The position numbers were made by a program, and so were the translations under genes. This document shows positions 43,724 through 58,300 of a DNA stretch of 64,000 bases, piece by piece. The notes beneath the pieces are model-generated. The model saw nothing but the letters and a program-made list of their open reading frames with translations, was not told the DNA's origin and made no database searches. Source of the DNA: Leptobrachium leishanense (lineage: Eukaryota; Chordata; Amphibia; Anura; Megophryidae); contig RXON01001665.1 in the NCBI GenBank assembly GCA_009667805.1, positions 1 to 64,000 on the forward strand, given 5' to 3'. How positions within the stretch are numbered: the stretch's first letter is position 1; the number at the start of each line of letters is the position of its first letter.

Positions 43724-44613
43724 GGAATTTCTCTAAACAGCCAGATTAAAATAAGTTACCTAGTGGCTGTAGACTGTCTATTGTTTTATGCAGTTTGAAT
43801 GTCCCTTCCCTTGTCCTGTTATTGGATCTGTTGATCCTATCTGTGTTTTATTCATGAAGAGGGGTTAACCTCTATTGCTGATATCTGTATGTCTGTTTGA
43901 GTAAATTCTGCTGCTGTTACTCTGAAAACTGGTCTTGCCTAGTGAATTGGGGTAAATCATTATTTTTGGAGTTTGTGTTCCTGCCCTAACTGTTACTGGT
44001 TCTGCATGGTAACTTAGAGAGGTTTGGGCTGAGGTTTCTGGATTTTGGATTCCAGCTTGTAGAAAGCTAAAGTCTGACGGAGACGCACAGTCTGGGTGCC
44101 AGGCGGTCCGTCACGTTGGCTGGCAGCTTGGTGGGATCTGCTTTCTCCATTGAGCAGTCCAAACCATCACCGAGACACATCATCAAGAGACCCTGGTAGA
44201 GTGGAGGTATTCCCCACAGTCATGGAAGTGGAGTTCCGAGCGCAAGGAATGGAAGCGCCCAACCAGCACAGAGAGCCTGATTCTGCCCAGGGTGGGCTGG
44301 GGGTGAGAGACTCTGTCCAGTGGAAGCTCTGGAGTGATGTGCTGGAACTCAAGCAAGACTCTACTTACCTGGAGTGAAAGATTCTGGATAAAGTGGGACC
44401 TGCGAGTGGAGCCATAGGAAGAAAGACTGTCCAAGCTGGAGAGCCTGCTCCAGACAGAGCTATGGCTGGACGATGGGAACCGAGCGGTAGAATGGTGCGC
44501 CACCCAGATGCATCAGAGGCCATGGGGAAAGGATCCTACAGAGGGCTATGACCTCGGCGGCCCAGGATTAGTATTTGACACTCTCCAGGATGACCCCTCC
44601 TTTGGGAGATTGA

Positions 44614-45045
44614 GGCTAGGGTCAGACGAGTGTGATTTCTACGGACTGTACGTCCGTGCACACGGACGTACGGAAGACGCAGTAGTGGCCACACAGTCCG
44701 TTTATTCACTGACGTATATTTTGACGGATGTAGGAGAGAAAATAAAATAAAAAGCAAAACCATTTTGTCCGTGAAAAAAACTGGACGTATAACTGTCTGA
44801 CCACGTTCCATCACTCGCACACAAAGCTATGCAGACGTTGCGGACGCAGCGCACTTTGTGCGGCCGTTCTAGGGGTTGTACGTTCTTGCCTGCCTTGCGT
44901 CCGGGGGCCGCGGCCATTGTGCGTCCGCAGTTCAGTGCGGACGTACTTCGTGTGTCGGGCTCCGATGGGCTTTCTGTCATGCTATCATGGACGTACTTTT
45001 AGGCGCAATCACGGACGTGAACACTACGCTCGTCTGACCCCAGCC
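44614..45045. mobile_element. MITE, GGCTAGGGTCAGAC family, copy B
   Basis: Counterpart of 1477-1916 with the same TGA flanks (44611-44613 and 45046-45048) and inverted ends. It is slightly shorter because part of a palindromic ACGTACGT segment near the left end is missing. Confidence 0.8.
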
Positions 45046-45968
45046 TGAGCCGTAACCTGGACGTTCCTTCCACTCTCAAACCGCTCTTGTGACCGCAGCC
45101 TTAATCAGCCTTCATCCGCTGCATCTGACCATCATAGGACGATTTCAGACAATTTGTTGTGATTACAACAGACTAGTGATCATAACCATTTGAAGATGAT
45201 TTTGTCAGAGGAAATCGGATCATCTGGTACACTTTACATTTAAAAAAAAGATGAATTGTATTAGTTAAATCGCCGTGCGCAGCAGGGAAATTGCCCCATA
45301 GAGAAGTGATTCAGTGTGAGGCTCAAAGGATTGAATGTAAAAAAATATTTCTGTTTTTATTGATCCGTTTTATTTTTTTTTAAAAAGCAGCAAAATGCAT
45401 TTTTTTTTTTTTTATGTATGTTTCTGGATTTTTTTTGGTGAAATTTTAAAAAAAGAAATCGGAACCCAAAACGAAAAGCCTTTTTTTTCCTCTCGCTGGA
45501 CGCATCTTTTTTTTTTTTTCTCTTTGAGCTGGCTGCAGGCAGCAATGCTGTCCTAGATGCTGAAACCTATTTCAGCACCAAGGACAGGGGGATAACTTTC
45601 CTCTCCGCAGTCTTCGGGGAGAATTCTCCCCCACCCCCTCTGCTTCGGCTGTGCTGGACGGGGGCTGTACTTGGTACTGAAACTCCGTTTCAGCGCCAAA
45701 GACAGATTCCCCCCCCCCCCCCGCAGGGTTTCTAGTTTTTTTTTTTCTGTTCAGGGGCCTGTCCATCAGCCGACCTGGGTTATCCAAAGACGCTTCCAGT
45801 GGACGTCCCTGATTGCCAAGTCGATCACCGGACTACAGTGCCAGTGGACGCCAAGCCTGAAGCAGTTTTCTTTCAACGCTAGACCCCCATATCAGCATCC
45901 TAATGGTGAGGGCGTGTGCTAACAGGATATACGGTCGACAGCAGGAGCATACCTACAAGGGGGGGCCT

Positions 45969-46474
45969 TTTCTGAAACAATTTCTCTCAAATATCTAGGT
46001 ATGTGGTTAGACCCAAATCTATCCTTTGGCCCCCACATCGAAAAACTCATCTAAACTTTACCTCAAACTAGATGCCCTGTACAGAAACAAATCCTTCCTG
46101 AGCCCCGTGGTAAGAAAACAGATTGCATTCAATAGCCGACATAAGCATTTATTGTACAGAGTATGCAGCAGCACCGCAAACACACCTCCATAAACTTACT
46201 ACATAGTACAAAGCAGCAGAATGAGTTACATTGTGTAACTACATGACCCACCATTGTGACATGTTAATAGCGCTAAACTGGCTGTCGCTGGAATCTAGAA
46301 GCACCCAGCAGTTCCCTCATCCTATAAACTCCCATCCAGGACCTGCACCTTACTTGCAGTACCACAATACAAAAAGAATTGGCCATTGGGACTACAGGGA
46401 GATTCCCAGTGGGCCGATGGCTCTGTGGGCCATGGAATGCTGGTTCACCGTGCAGCTCGTACTGCCCTTAATGG
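45969..46474 (+). pseudogene. LINE reverse-transcriptase C-terminal fragment, copy B
   Basis: Copy-B counterpart of 2840-3345, with the same stops and shifts, so it was already dead before the duplication. Confidence 0.65.
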
Positions 46475-47564
46475 GTTAGGTGAGAACTTCCTCACCATCT
46501 GCAAAACAGACGCAGTCTGCCACAGTCTCATATTGGAGCCACTATTAATGTGAGACACGCTGTGCATCTACCTTACGACATGGTGCAGTCAACCTCAGTG
46601 CCACTGCGTTTCTTTACCCAATCGCTCTGCAGTACCTCTGGTTTCTGTAGAGTGAGAGTATATGAACCGACCGGATCATTAAACAATTTGTGTGTTTGCA
46701 TAATTAAAGTGGGCTGCTCTGGCTGAAGTCCAGGGCTGTTTTTTGTCCCGGCCCAGCCCTGGGTCCTAGTAGGGGGTAGGCTGACCTGTTCACTGCAGCA
46801 GGCATTTGCAAGAGAGTACTACAATCCTTGATTGGAAACAAAGCGCAAAGAATTAATCAAAATATGGTGACACGAGCAGAACAGGTTTCATACTGCAGAA
46901 ATAGAATACATGCAGATGTGTCTCTGGGTTCCCATAGAAAGCCCACGAAACTGAGGAAAAAAAAAATAAAAAATACAAGAATGTAAAAGAAACCTGAGCA
47001 GCAACTAAGAGCGTGAGGTTATAATCACCATTAGATTACCACGTTCAGGTCTGGATTAAGATCTATATGGGCCTGGGGCTGAGAATTTGTGGCTTTTTTG
47101 GAATTTAGTGAAATGGAAACGTTAAATAGACCGCCAGGGAGGTTAAGTATTTCAAATTATCGCTCCATTTTTTTGTTTGCGCCCACCCCAAGCAATAGCG
47201 AGTGTAGCTCGGGGTTAAATGCCTATGTTGGAAGTGGTAACCTGAGCAACACTTGGATGCTGCTGGATACATCACCGCTCCTTTGATGTCCCCAGCTGTC
47301 CGACGATCGTGACCTAATACTTCATGGTTCCCTCACGAGAAGGAATCCAGGAAGTAAGTCACGATCGCCAGAGGAGACTGCAGAGATCAGCTAGGGAGTG
47401 TACGGAGAGGTGATGTATCTAGCTTGCGTGTGGCTCAGGGTTACTGCTTTCAGTAGTGAAATTTAACCGAGGCACACGCCCTGGCCTTTCTGGGGATACC
47501 TCACATGACCCTGTAGCTGCTATGGAGTGAGATACAGGGGTCCAAATGCCAATCAATGCAGACT

Positions 47565-47733
47565 CAGGGTTATGCAGAGGTGAAAACCAGGAGAATTGAC
47601 CGCAGTGAAAAGTTTAGGTCAAAATAGCCAAACTAGAAAAATGCTCCCATTTCACACCTTTTGAAGTCAGCCATTATCACCTAGAATTTTCACCTCCAGT
47701 CATTCTCCTGGTTTTCACCTCTGAACAACCCTG
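47565..47733. mobile_element. Short foldback MITE (CAGGGTTAT family), copy B
   Basis: Copy-B counterpart of 4439-4607, with the same ends and internal palindrome. Confidence 0.8.
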
Positions 47734-48791
47734 ATAGTTATCCTTTCTCTGGGCATATTCTGGGGCATGGACCTGCTGCTCCAGCCTCTAGGTAAACCTG
47801 GCCCTGACCATGTCTGTTATGAATATAAGCGTTCTGAGTACAGTGACATGATCACATGTTAGTTTAGAAAGAGCCAGTGCAAATAGGAAGACTTGCAGTT
47901 CAGAAACATCTGGGGCTGGAGGTCAAGATCCTTGCTCTTTAGAAGTCTTTTTATCAAGTCTCTTTATTAAGTCTTTTTAGAATCCTTTTAAAATTGCAAC
48001 AGCTTTTTTTTAAAAAAAATTTAAACTGGTCTGAAGACTTGTTCTTGTCAAACCCCTTGGCATAGGAAAGCATTAGAAATAGCAGGAACAGTGACAGACA
48101 TACCCATGGCTTAAGATTCCCATTTAGGTATGTCCAACTTTGAGTGTTTATGTCCTTTAAAATAACCAGGTTAATACATGGCATGAATATTCCTCATACC
48201 AAGATTAAGCCATAGCCAATCACAATGGAGGAACAGCGGAAGCTGTCTTCCACTTGACATGACAATTACAAGATGTTTGAGAGGCATTAACTCCATTCAG
48301 CCTTGAGTGCCAATTAATAACTTTTGAAAAGACTTTAAACCTCGAAAAAAACAAACGCTACAGTGGTTACCAAAAAGGCACCTTAACAGATGGCATACAT
48401 CCACAAGTATGCAAGTCCTCACTTTTTATCTCCGTGGAAGCCAACAAGAAGCAATTCAAGAGCTCCAGTGAGGAAAAAAGCAAAATGTTTTGGTTTATTG
48501 TAAATACAGGAATCGAACAAGTCTTGCTAGTGATCTTGGATCGAAGAACTGATGTTTACGCATCATGAATAGGGGGCGCAGTCCACAAGTCTCTTTTAAA
48601 CAACCCAAACGTTACCATAGACTAGACAGATCTGTCCCCATTTCAGATCTAGAGTGTCTTAACGTGTGGTCTGGAAAACCTTTTGAAGAACCAGCCCAGG
48701 TAAATGACTTTGTGGAAACAATGTTCCATTACATTTCCTGATGGTCTTGTATGAGACAGATATTTTCTGACACGAGACAGATTATAAAGGC

Positions 48792-48797
48792 TTTATT
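48792..48797 (-). terminator. Serpin copy B poly(A) signal
   Basis: Canonical AATAAA on the minus strand about 145 bases after the copy-B stop (48941-48943), in the same position as in copy A. Confidence 0.6.
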
Positions 48798-48940
48798 TAG
48801 CTCTTTGTGCAAATGTCACTTCCTACATACAAATTAGTGCCGATTATGTTTAAATCCATACAATTACAGCATGCATTTTTCCATAAATAGTTGCATAGCT
48901 TTGCTTCCAAATTCCTACAATCTTGTTTTCCCTTGAAGCA

Positions 48941-49339
48941 TTAGGGAGAAGCATATCGGCCACAAAATAAAATGTGGCGACTTTGTGTGTGCATGATGAA
49001 GATGAGGAATGGGTGGTCACAAATAATAGTGGGTTCTAAACTCTCCAGCTTGACGATTGCAGCCGTGGCAGCTGCAGCTTCTGTGCCTTCTTCATTCACT
49101 TCCACAAAGGACTGGTGGATGACCTTGGACAGCACCAATTTATGATTTGCTGACATAGCAGAGAAGTCTGCTTTTCCTTCTTCAAATGCATCCGATATGC
49201 CCATGCGGGTAAGGACAGAGTTCAGGTCATAGTTTTCTTCAAGTTTAAATTTGGGAAAATGCAGACTCATTTCTGTTGGGTCCATCATTTCTGGGTTTGT
49301 CCACTGCAAAAAGTTCTCGTAGGTTAGATCTCTTTCCAA
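48941..49339 (-). CDS. SERPINB6-like: Serpin copy B exon 7 (terminal, reactive loop)
   Basis: Terminal exon with the TAA stop at 48941-48943. The hinge and reactive loop match copy A. One substitution changes the second Phe pair of HPFLFFI to HPFLIFI. Confidence 0.93.
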   Translation of the reverse strand: MERDLTYENFLQWTNPEMMDPTEMSLHFPKFKLEENYDLNSVLTRMGISDAFEEGKADFSAMSANHKLVLSKVIHQSFVEVNEEGTEAAAATAAIVKLESLEPTIICDHPFLIFIMHTQSRHILFCGRYASP

Positions 49340-52300
49340 CTGAAACAAAAAAAAAACACATTATTTCTTTTTGATGTATTAATACAAAGATTTAAAATTG
49401 GCAGTGTAGGCATCCTAGATAATGATTATGGGATACCAGTCAAGAGGGCTGGATAGCTTTTTTTTGGGGGGGCATGCATTCTAGACAGTGTGAGCAGGTT
49501 GTGTTGGACAAGTGGCATTTTTGCTAATTAGCGGAAACAGACATGGGCAATTCAGAATATTAACGATACAAAAGAACAATTCCAACTGAATGGCTGCAGA
49601 TTTGCCCAGTGTTTTAACTTTGTAAGGAGCCAGAATCTAAAAGGAAAACCTGAAGACAGGTTGAAAGCAAACAATGTTTATGACACCGGACAATTGAAAG
49701 GTTGCAGTCGCAGATGGTGAGGACACTTGCAAATCTGCTTAGTGTCTTTCTAGCAGAGTCCAAGACCAAAAGAAAATGAAAAACTGGAGGTGCAGTATCA
49801 AAAGGAGCAAGTGTGGTGCAATATTGACAAGATTGCAAGTAATCAACATGAAGCACATAAGCTTCTATGAACAAATGAGTTGAATACAGTGGCATGATTA
49901 CATTGCAGTTCAGAAAGTCAGATGCGGGCTTTATCTAGAATATACAAAAGGCAAGATTTGCAGTTTGGACGAGTGAAACGAGATGGCAGAGTCAAGAAGC
50001 ACAAAGCGGCCAGAATGGAAGAATAGGTCAAGTAATTGAGCGACAATTTGTATTCCAAAAAGATGGATTGAATCTTAGAAGAAGCTTGGGAGAGTAAAAG
50101 AAACTCCGAACAGTGCAGAGTATGTCACCCAAGAGTGGTACTAGAAAATAAAGAGGGATTATGTGTTGATCAAAAAAAACAAACATGACCAGGCATTATA
50201 CACACAAAAGCCATTCTGCAAATTTGGGCCATTACACATTTACAATGCTCTACAGAATCTAGAATTATTGCACAGCTGCAATTACAGTTGATGAGATTTA
50301 AATGAATGCGAGCATCATTTAACTGGACAACAGTGCTCAATTTTCCATATCTCATCTATGAAATACCCCAATGTTAAATACATAACCAAGGCTGAAATCA
50401 CCAGGTCATGCATAACTAAAAAATAATGTCAAATCAGCTTTCCATGAAGCCCAGAGTTGGACTCCAGTGGAGTACAACATATCTGTTTGATTTGCCGATT
50501 GAGATCATGGGATGTTTGGATCTAGCAGAATTTCCCATTTCTGCAAAGCAAGATTACAAGGTTCTAAAGTCATCTTTGCAGGATGGTTCATGGACAGGAT
50601 TTGAACAGTGATGTAAATGCTCCATGTATGTTGCACAGATTAATTGGACTAGAAGTACCTTTCACCATGACAAGGACACACATGAGATGGACTTTAATAA
50701 AAGGCAAGGGTGTCCAGAGTGGTGTTGAAGCACCAAGAGGAAGACCCCTTAAGAGATCATACCAGACCCCAAAGACAATGAGAGGAAGAGGGGGGGGGGG
50801 ACAGACTACAAAAGGGAAAATGATTAACTGCAGAGAGGGGGGGGGGGTTCAAAAGTATGCATTGAATAACCCTGTAAGTGATCGGAGAGGTGAAAAGCAG
50901 GAGAATAGAAGTTTCACTTCTGCCAGGTCAAAAATAGCCAAACCAGAAAAATCCCATTTATCCAACTTTCCAAATCAGCTATTTTGACCTAAAATTTTCC
51001 ATTCCAGTCATTCTGCTTTTCACCTCTGAATAACCCTGCAAGTTTGCTGAGGAACTCAAATTCCTTAGTTTCCAACTCATGAAGCAACTTCTGTTAGATA
51101 AAAACTGCATTATTTGCATATTATAAAAAGAACACTGAATCACTTTGGATCTTCCCTCTGCTCCTGGTAAACCATAAGCAGTATACAATTAGAAGGTAGA
51201 GGGTAATCCTACAACGAATTAAAATCACTTAGTATTTGAATCAATTCACGCACATCAAAAAAACAAGATAGTTATCACCGTTCCATGGGTGCCTAGGACC
51301 TGGGGTATGATTTCCTCCACAGCTGGTGCACTTCAGGAACAATCAGCCAAGACCAAAGTTTCTCCAAAGGATTTAATTAATAAAAATAAAGATAAGACTG
51401 CTCACGCTCGATGCATTTTGTCAAAAGGCTTCATCAGGAGCAGTATGTGCAGTCATAAGTACATGGTTAAAAAAATCTAAGTGTACACTTTCAAATACTG
51501 TTCATTTAACATGCACCTCTAAGTGATTTTAATTCATTGTAGGATTACCCTCTACCTTCTACTTATGTTTATAATAAACTGATTCCCCACAAAGCATTAG
51601 TTTCACCTTGCAGAACCTACAGATTACCATGACCTTCATGCAGACCAAAATGTCTGGCAAAAAGTACAAGTATGTTACACATTGTACATTTAATGTCTGC
51701 AGGTATACTTGAAGGTTGAAAGCAACATGAACGAGTCAAAAAGGTATCTGAAAGAAATACCAAAAATCCTCAGTGTATAGAAATTCCACAGGTTTCTCCA
51801 TTTAAAAGGACGGCAGCCTTCTGTAATGAATGTGACATTTTCTTGTAAGCATTTAAAACCATTGTTTATTTTGGTTCTTATTGAAGGGCAGTAAGCCATG
51901 AGGACCCAGGAGGATCTAAAAGCCGATTCCCAGATAACTACAAAAACCAAGCCCCTGTCAACGTGAAGTAGGAAATAGGTAAAACACCTAACGGTACACA
52001 CTAGCCACCCAGGACATAATTGAAGAGAAATCTCAATGTATCCTTCCTGGTAAAAAGGCTCTCAAATTATGCTAAAGATTAGAGCAGACTCCGTGCCACC
52101 ATGTAAGCTGAAATGCCAATACAGCGCAAAGCTTTACGATTTGGCATTCTTGAAGCCTGAGATTGCAGTCTGATGCAGCTTTGAAATGGTGTGAAAAGAA
52201 AATTAAAAGGCGTTTTAATTCATGAACATTTATGCCAAGAAACCACAGAAAGCCAGATTACATGTGGGGTAGTGTTGCACAAGTAGAGATTTAATTCACG

Positions 52301-55300
52301 TATGGCAATCTCCACACATTTTACCTTTTCAAGGCCAGTGGTAGAATCTTCTATGTCATTAGGGAGCAATATTATCATGCTGAGCTCTTTGACATATGGC
52401 AACTCAATGACTTGGGTCAGCAAGTCCGGAATATAATTCATCTGATATTTTGCTTTCTTGTACATCATTTGTACAGGTTTGGTGTCATTCTAGAAGACAA
52501 AGAAAAGAGTAGCGGTGGACAAGTCATTAAATCCTATGGACTGCAAGGGAATCAGCAATATATGCACTCCAACCATTAGGATTGAATTGATGTTGCAATA
52601 TGTACATTTCTTGCAAGGGAACCTAACTAGGGGCCCTATGCCAAGGTTTGTGCCAAGTTAACAGGAGCTGTTGTACATTTAACTGCATAGACCAATGGTT
52701 CTGTTACGTTTATGACAGCTCATTAAGTGAACCCCAACCTTGGAAGAGGGCCCTAGGGCTTCATACACTTTATAAGCAAGTATGTGGTTTATAAACGGCT
52801 GAATCAGAAAGGGAGTTTTAGATTACACTTGTGTGATTAAGAGCAGAGCAAATAAGTGCTTGCTGGGTACAGCTTTATGGGATATATTCAGTTCCCAGGT
52901 CTGGTCAGACCAAGTATAATCTTAAATGCTTACGGCGTGCAAATTATGCAGCAGCATTACAGTTTCTATATAACAAATCAAAAACTGGGCTCGCTTCTAA
53001 TCTGCAGTCCTTGCAAGTGCACCAATCATGCCCAAAACAACTTTAGCTCGTTTATACTAGCCAACCTGCTGACAGGTGGATTTTAGCAAAGGGATTGAAA
53101 GAATCTGAGCTTCTTGTTTGCCATCAGTGCTGTGGCATGGAGCATGAGGTGTGATTTAGGACCTCCACAGCAGGAAAACACTCCCCAGAGCTACCATCTG
53201 ATCTCAAAGTCTCCAGAGAGACCGACACCGCTTCTCTACCTTTGCCCCTGAATATATCTTGGGTAGGGTTAATACTTGAACCATACCCTACAGCGCGGTG
53301 ATCTGCTGGTAAATTAAGATGCTGATTCAGGTGTGTTGCAGCTCAGCTGTGGAGTGAAAGATGAAAACCAACCTGAGCTGCTAATATAAGTGTCAGTGCT
53401 CGCCGAACACATACACTGGTTCTCTTTTAGAGGCAACCATGTTAAGTAGCTGATTAAGGCTAGGGTCAGACGAAAGCAGTTGTAACGTGCGTTTAGACGC
53501 ACAAAATCACGGCCATGCTAGCAGCAAATGACGTCCAATGCCAAGGAAACACACGAAGTACGGCCGTGCAACGCAAGTGGCAAACGAACGCATTTTTTCT
53601 AGAACGTCAAACCTCTAGTACGGACGTACAGAGTGCGCTGCGTCCGCTAGAGGAGTGTGTGCGTGATTGGGAGACGTCAGACGCTGCTAATGTCCGGCCA
53701 ACATAACGTCCAGACACAAAAAGTGTTTTATTGATGATCCGTACAAAATCACGGGCGAAAAGGCGCATCGTATGACCGCTATTGCGTATTCTGTGAAAAA
53801 AAATGCGTCCATTCGTTCGAATGCACTTTTTCACAGACGACGCGAAAAAAATGCGTTAGTCTGACCCTAGCCTAAAAGCTAAATACCCGACAAAACTCCA
53901 TTTGAATAAAAAGGTTTATGGAGTTAATTAAATTGCAACAAAAAAACAAAGCTCTAACAGATGGTGGATACAATTTAAACAAGTTTAGATTTTATTAACA
54001 CATGACAATGTGCCACTAGCAAAACCTACTGCAATGCTGTGTAAAGTCTGAGTAAAAGGGGCACATCTCCCTTGTTAAGAGCAGCAAGACCAGGCCTATG
54101 AAATTCTGAATATAAATTTGATGTACCTTGTTGATTCGGAATGGCATTTCTTTAGTGACTTGCTTGTCGAATTGTTCTGCCCAGTTCCCTTTAAAGTAAA
54201 TTGCGTTCACAAGTACTAGCCTGGTCAGATCATCCACACTGCCGCTTGGTAGTAGGTTCTGGATTTTACCTGCATGAATAAAGAAAATAAAAATTTAACA
54301 ACTACTCTTCGTTGATATGCAAGAACCTTATCAGAGCCAATGTGCTTTCGATCACTGGTTAATTTTAACTGAACATTACTCTCCAACAGGAACGAACATT
54401 TAACAGATTTCTCACCTGCCACCATGGAAAAAAACAAGGCGGTTATTGCCCTCAGCCTGGTAGTACAAATTTGTTTTACATCTGCAAGCTTACTTTTACT
54501 ACTAGAAAAATGGCTTTTTATTTTCCCAGAGCTAGCAAAACCTACTGCATAATCTGCAATGCTGTGTGAAGTCTGAGTAAAAAAGGGTCACGCCTCCCCT
54601 CAAAATGTACCAGATTTCAAATTTGACCACAGGGAACCTCTAGATCAGTGGTTCTAAACCACGGAACTTGAGTACCCCTAACATGCCAGGTTAAGGATTC
54701 CCTTGGGGAAATGCAGACCGAATGCTGCAATCACTGAGCAGCAAATCAGATCACCTGTGCTTCAGAAATTTGAAAAACCTGGCCTGTGGGGTGGAAACTG
54801 ACCACTTGTCTGCGGTTGGGAACCACCTCTAGATTACTGGTTCCATGAATGATCAGTGCTCATTGAAAATGGCGGATTGCATGCACATGAACAAAAATGG
54901 CTAAAGCCCAATACGTCAATGAAAGTCTAAATGACATTGCAAACCCTAGAAATTGTAATTACCTTTGAGAGCAGCCAGTTGGGAGTGGATGGGGGGGGGG
55001 GGTTAAACCAAACCTTGCAACACCTAGATGTAGCAAATTCCTTTTATTATTTTGTTGGATACAACACCACCCTGATTGCGAAGCTGACAGATGACATGCA
55101 TTCAGAAAGGCCACACAGGTCAGGCCCCAAATGCAAAGACCCTGTATCAGAAATTCAGTTCTAGATCAGTGCCTGTCGGTATTTAACAAAGAATTGTGTT
55201 GGCAAGTGCAAAACCTGTCGCAACCCTAGTCAATGGCAGCTGGATACAAACCCAAACTCTGAAAGACTGAAGGTGGTACCCATCCATAAGAGGGGTGACA

Positions 55301-58300
55301 ATACTGGTTTCCAGCTACTGTCCAATATCACTGCATCCTATGTCAAATTGGGGAAGGGTGTACACGCAATTATGTTATTATCAATATCCAAACTATTTAA
55401 CCCCCAGATCAATCTGTTTGTCGAATTCATTCAACTACAACTGCCCTTAAAAGTTTGCAATGATAACCAAACTTCCTTGATTTTGCCAAGGCCTTTCACA
55501 GACCATGGCATCTCATTACAAAAATGTCAACTCCGGTATTGGTGATTGCAATATGTGTCCATTTCTGACAGTGCTTCCCTCCACCTCCCAGCCACTTGTG
55601 TACCAAGGCTCGATACTCGATCAACTGCCATTCACGATATTCATAAAGGATCTGCCCAATGTCTGCAAAGCCTCAACTGTACAGACACTAATCTATACCA
55701 GCAAACCAAATCTAATGCAGCAAGAACAATTCACAGGTGGTAGAAAAGGGGATTGCAGATAATGGTTACAATGCTATTTGGAATAGTACATAAATTGCAA
55801 GCTCCCAATCTATGTCAGGACAAAATCAAATAGCATGCTGACCAGTCAGTTCAAATATCTGGGTATGTGGTTAGACCCAAAATCTATCCTGTGGCCCCCA
55901 CATCAAAAAACCCTTGTCTAAACTTTACCCTAAACTAGGAGCCCTGTACAGAAACAAATCCTACCAGAGCCCCACGGCAAGAAAGCAGATTGTATTCAAT
56001 AGCCAGCATAAGCATTTGTTGTACAGAGATTTAGTGTATGCAGCTGTCCCACAAACACACCTTCATAAACTTCCATTGTAGCACAAAGCTGCAGAAGGAG
56101 TTCATACAAGGTAACTTACCATGTCACAATGGTGGGTCATGTAATGAACTAAACTGGCTGACGCTGAAATCTAGATGTACCTTTCCAACCTGGTGTTTAA
56201 GAGCTTTTCTGGGATGCTACATCCTACCTGAACAGACTGCTTCCCTCAGCCTATAACGTCTGATCCAGGACCAGCTCCCTACTTGCAGTACCACAACACA
56301 AGAAAGCAGCTTGATCCTTTTCCTATAAGAGCACCGCAAATATGGAATAACCTCCCAGACGCCATCAAATCTCCCCAGTCTAAAGTCACTTAGATCTCTA
56401 TTAACACACATGTTTACAGGTGCATTTTGTGTCAAGGTACCAGTGAATATATTTCCTACATATTTACTGTACAAATTTTAAGCTAAGAAAAAAATATATT
56501 TTCCTTGTTTGTGTCTTAGGAGGGGATTTTATGAATAATATTTGTAAAGTATTTTACCAGGAAGGATACATTGAGATCTCTTGTTTAAGCATGTCCTGGG
56601 TTCAAGAACATTAAAATTTCAGTCGTTCCAGAAATACAAATATGACCATGTATAAAACACTGACCTTGCTCCCAGTGTGGGAAGTTAAAAGGTGAGCAAT
56701 GACAGTGGTATTGCTCATTTTATACATGACAAATTGACAATGCCATCGCCAAATTACTTTTGCTTTCGATTTTACATAGTCACGTTTGGTATCAACACAA
56801 AGGCCAGACGCTGACTTGTCCAATGACACCTCACTTGACCTTGAGGTATAAAGATTAGTGAGCAGGTGTCCAAAAGTCCCCAGTGTGAGGTTTAGGTTTT
56901 TGATGTAACAATTCATAAAAATGGATTGTGCCATCACCTCCACACTTGGTGACATGATAAGTGTCATGCTGAGTTAGTGCAGCAGCGATAAATATTGCCA
57001 GGTTAATGAAATTTCATTTTTATCTTTTGTTACATTAAACCTGGTCATGTTTGGCATCATCAGAAAGGCCATGTTCTGGCCTTTCCGGTGATACCTCACA
57101 TGACCCTGTAGCTTCTATGAAGTAGGAGATACATGGGCCCAAATGCTTATACTTTCTCTGGGCCATAAAGCTGCTGCTCCATCAGCCCCTATGTTAAATC
57201 AGCCCTATGGCCACCCTAGCGTTAAATACTACCTGATCGTAAAGAGACCAGCAAGCACAATGCAAGAGCAGTTCCTGCAATAACAATGCAAGTCCTCAAG
57301 TACAATGTATTGATAAACTGCTCATTCACAGCAGCCTATGCTCACCTTCAGTTTTTTGTTCCACCCAGGCATTAATTTCTTTCCTGCATTCTTCAGCTTT
57401 TGTACAAAAGTCTACTGACTGTAAATCCGCAAGGTAGTACCTCATAGTTGACCCTAGAAACTCCTAATGAAGAGATCAGAGGTTATAAAAAAAAAACAAA
57501 AAAAAACAAAAAACACAATTCATTGAAGATGTATCATTTAAAGACATACGGCAAGAAAGGTGAAGGATTTCTCTCCATAGAGCCGGTTAGCTGTCCGCAA
57601 GATGTAATCCGTGTCCGGCTTGTTGATAGCAGAAATCAGTGCCTGGAAATCTGTATGTAGGTCCTTTGCCTTTTCAAACTGAAGCACCTATTTTTTTTAG
57701 TAAGGAATACACTAGAATTATTGTAATAAAACCAATTGGGAGTTAACTAAACAAACTCCCAAACACGGGCTCAGGAATTCATGCAAACTGGACTGGTTAG
57801 TTCATTGATGCAAATATTTAGGTTTGCTCTGATAAAGTAAAAACAGAACATATAATCCAGAAGTTCTAGCAGTTTACAAGCACCTTAGAAAGACCCAAGT
57901 ACTCGGTTAGTTGTGCAATGCACTAGAAAATTTCATATATTAAACTTCATAAAAAACATTTAGTCCCCCATTTGGCTACCACTGAATTCACCAAGTGAGG
58001 GTTGAATATTCAGGCATTTCATTGCTCAAGGGCCCTGGTCGGTGGCCCACTGCCACCCTTCCCTGTGTGATGCCTCCTGTGGCTGATATAGGTGAAGAGT
58101 GAATTATGCAGGAAGGGATGGCAGTGGGCCTCAAGGTTCTGCCTGATAGATGAAGGACGTCGCTGATGGGTGCATTACGTCAGCTTCGTCACAGATAGCG
58201 ACCAGGCAGGAGGTATGAGAACAAGCTCCCATGTTTCCCCAGTGAGCAAAACTGCAGCACAAAGCACTTTCCCTGACCCACTCAGCTCTGTATGCCTAGC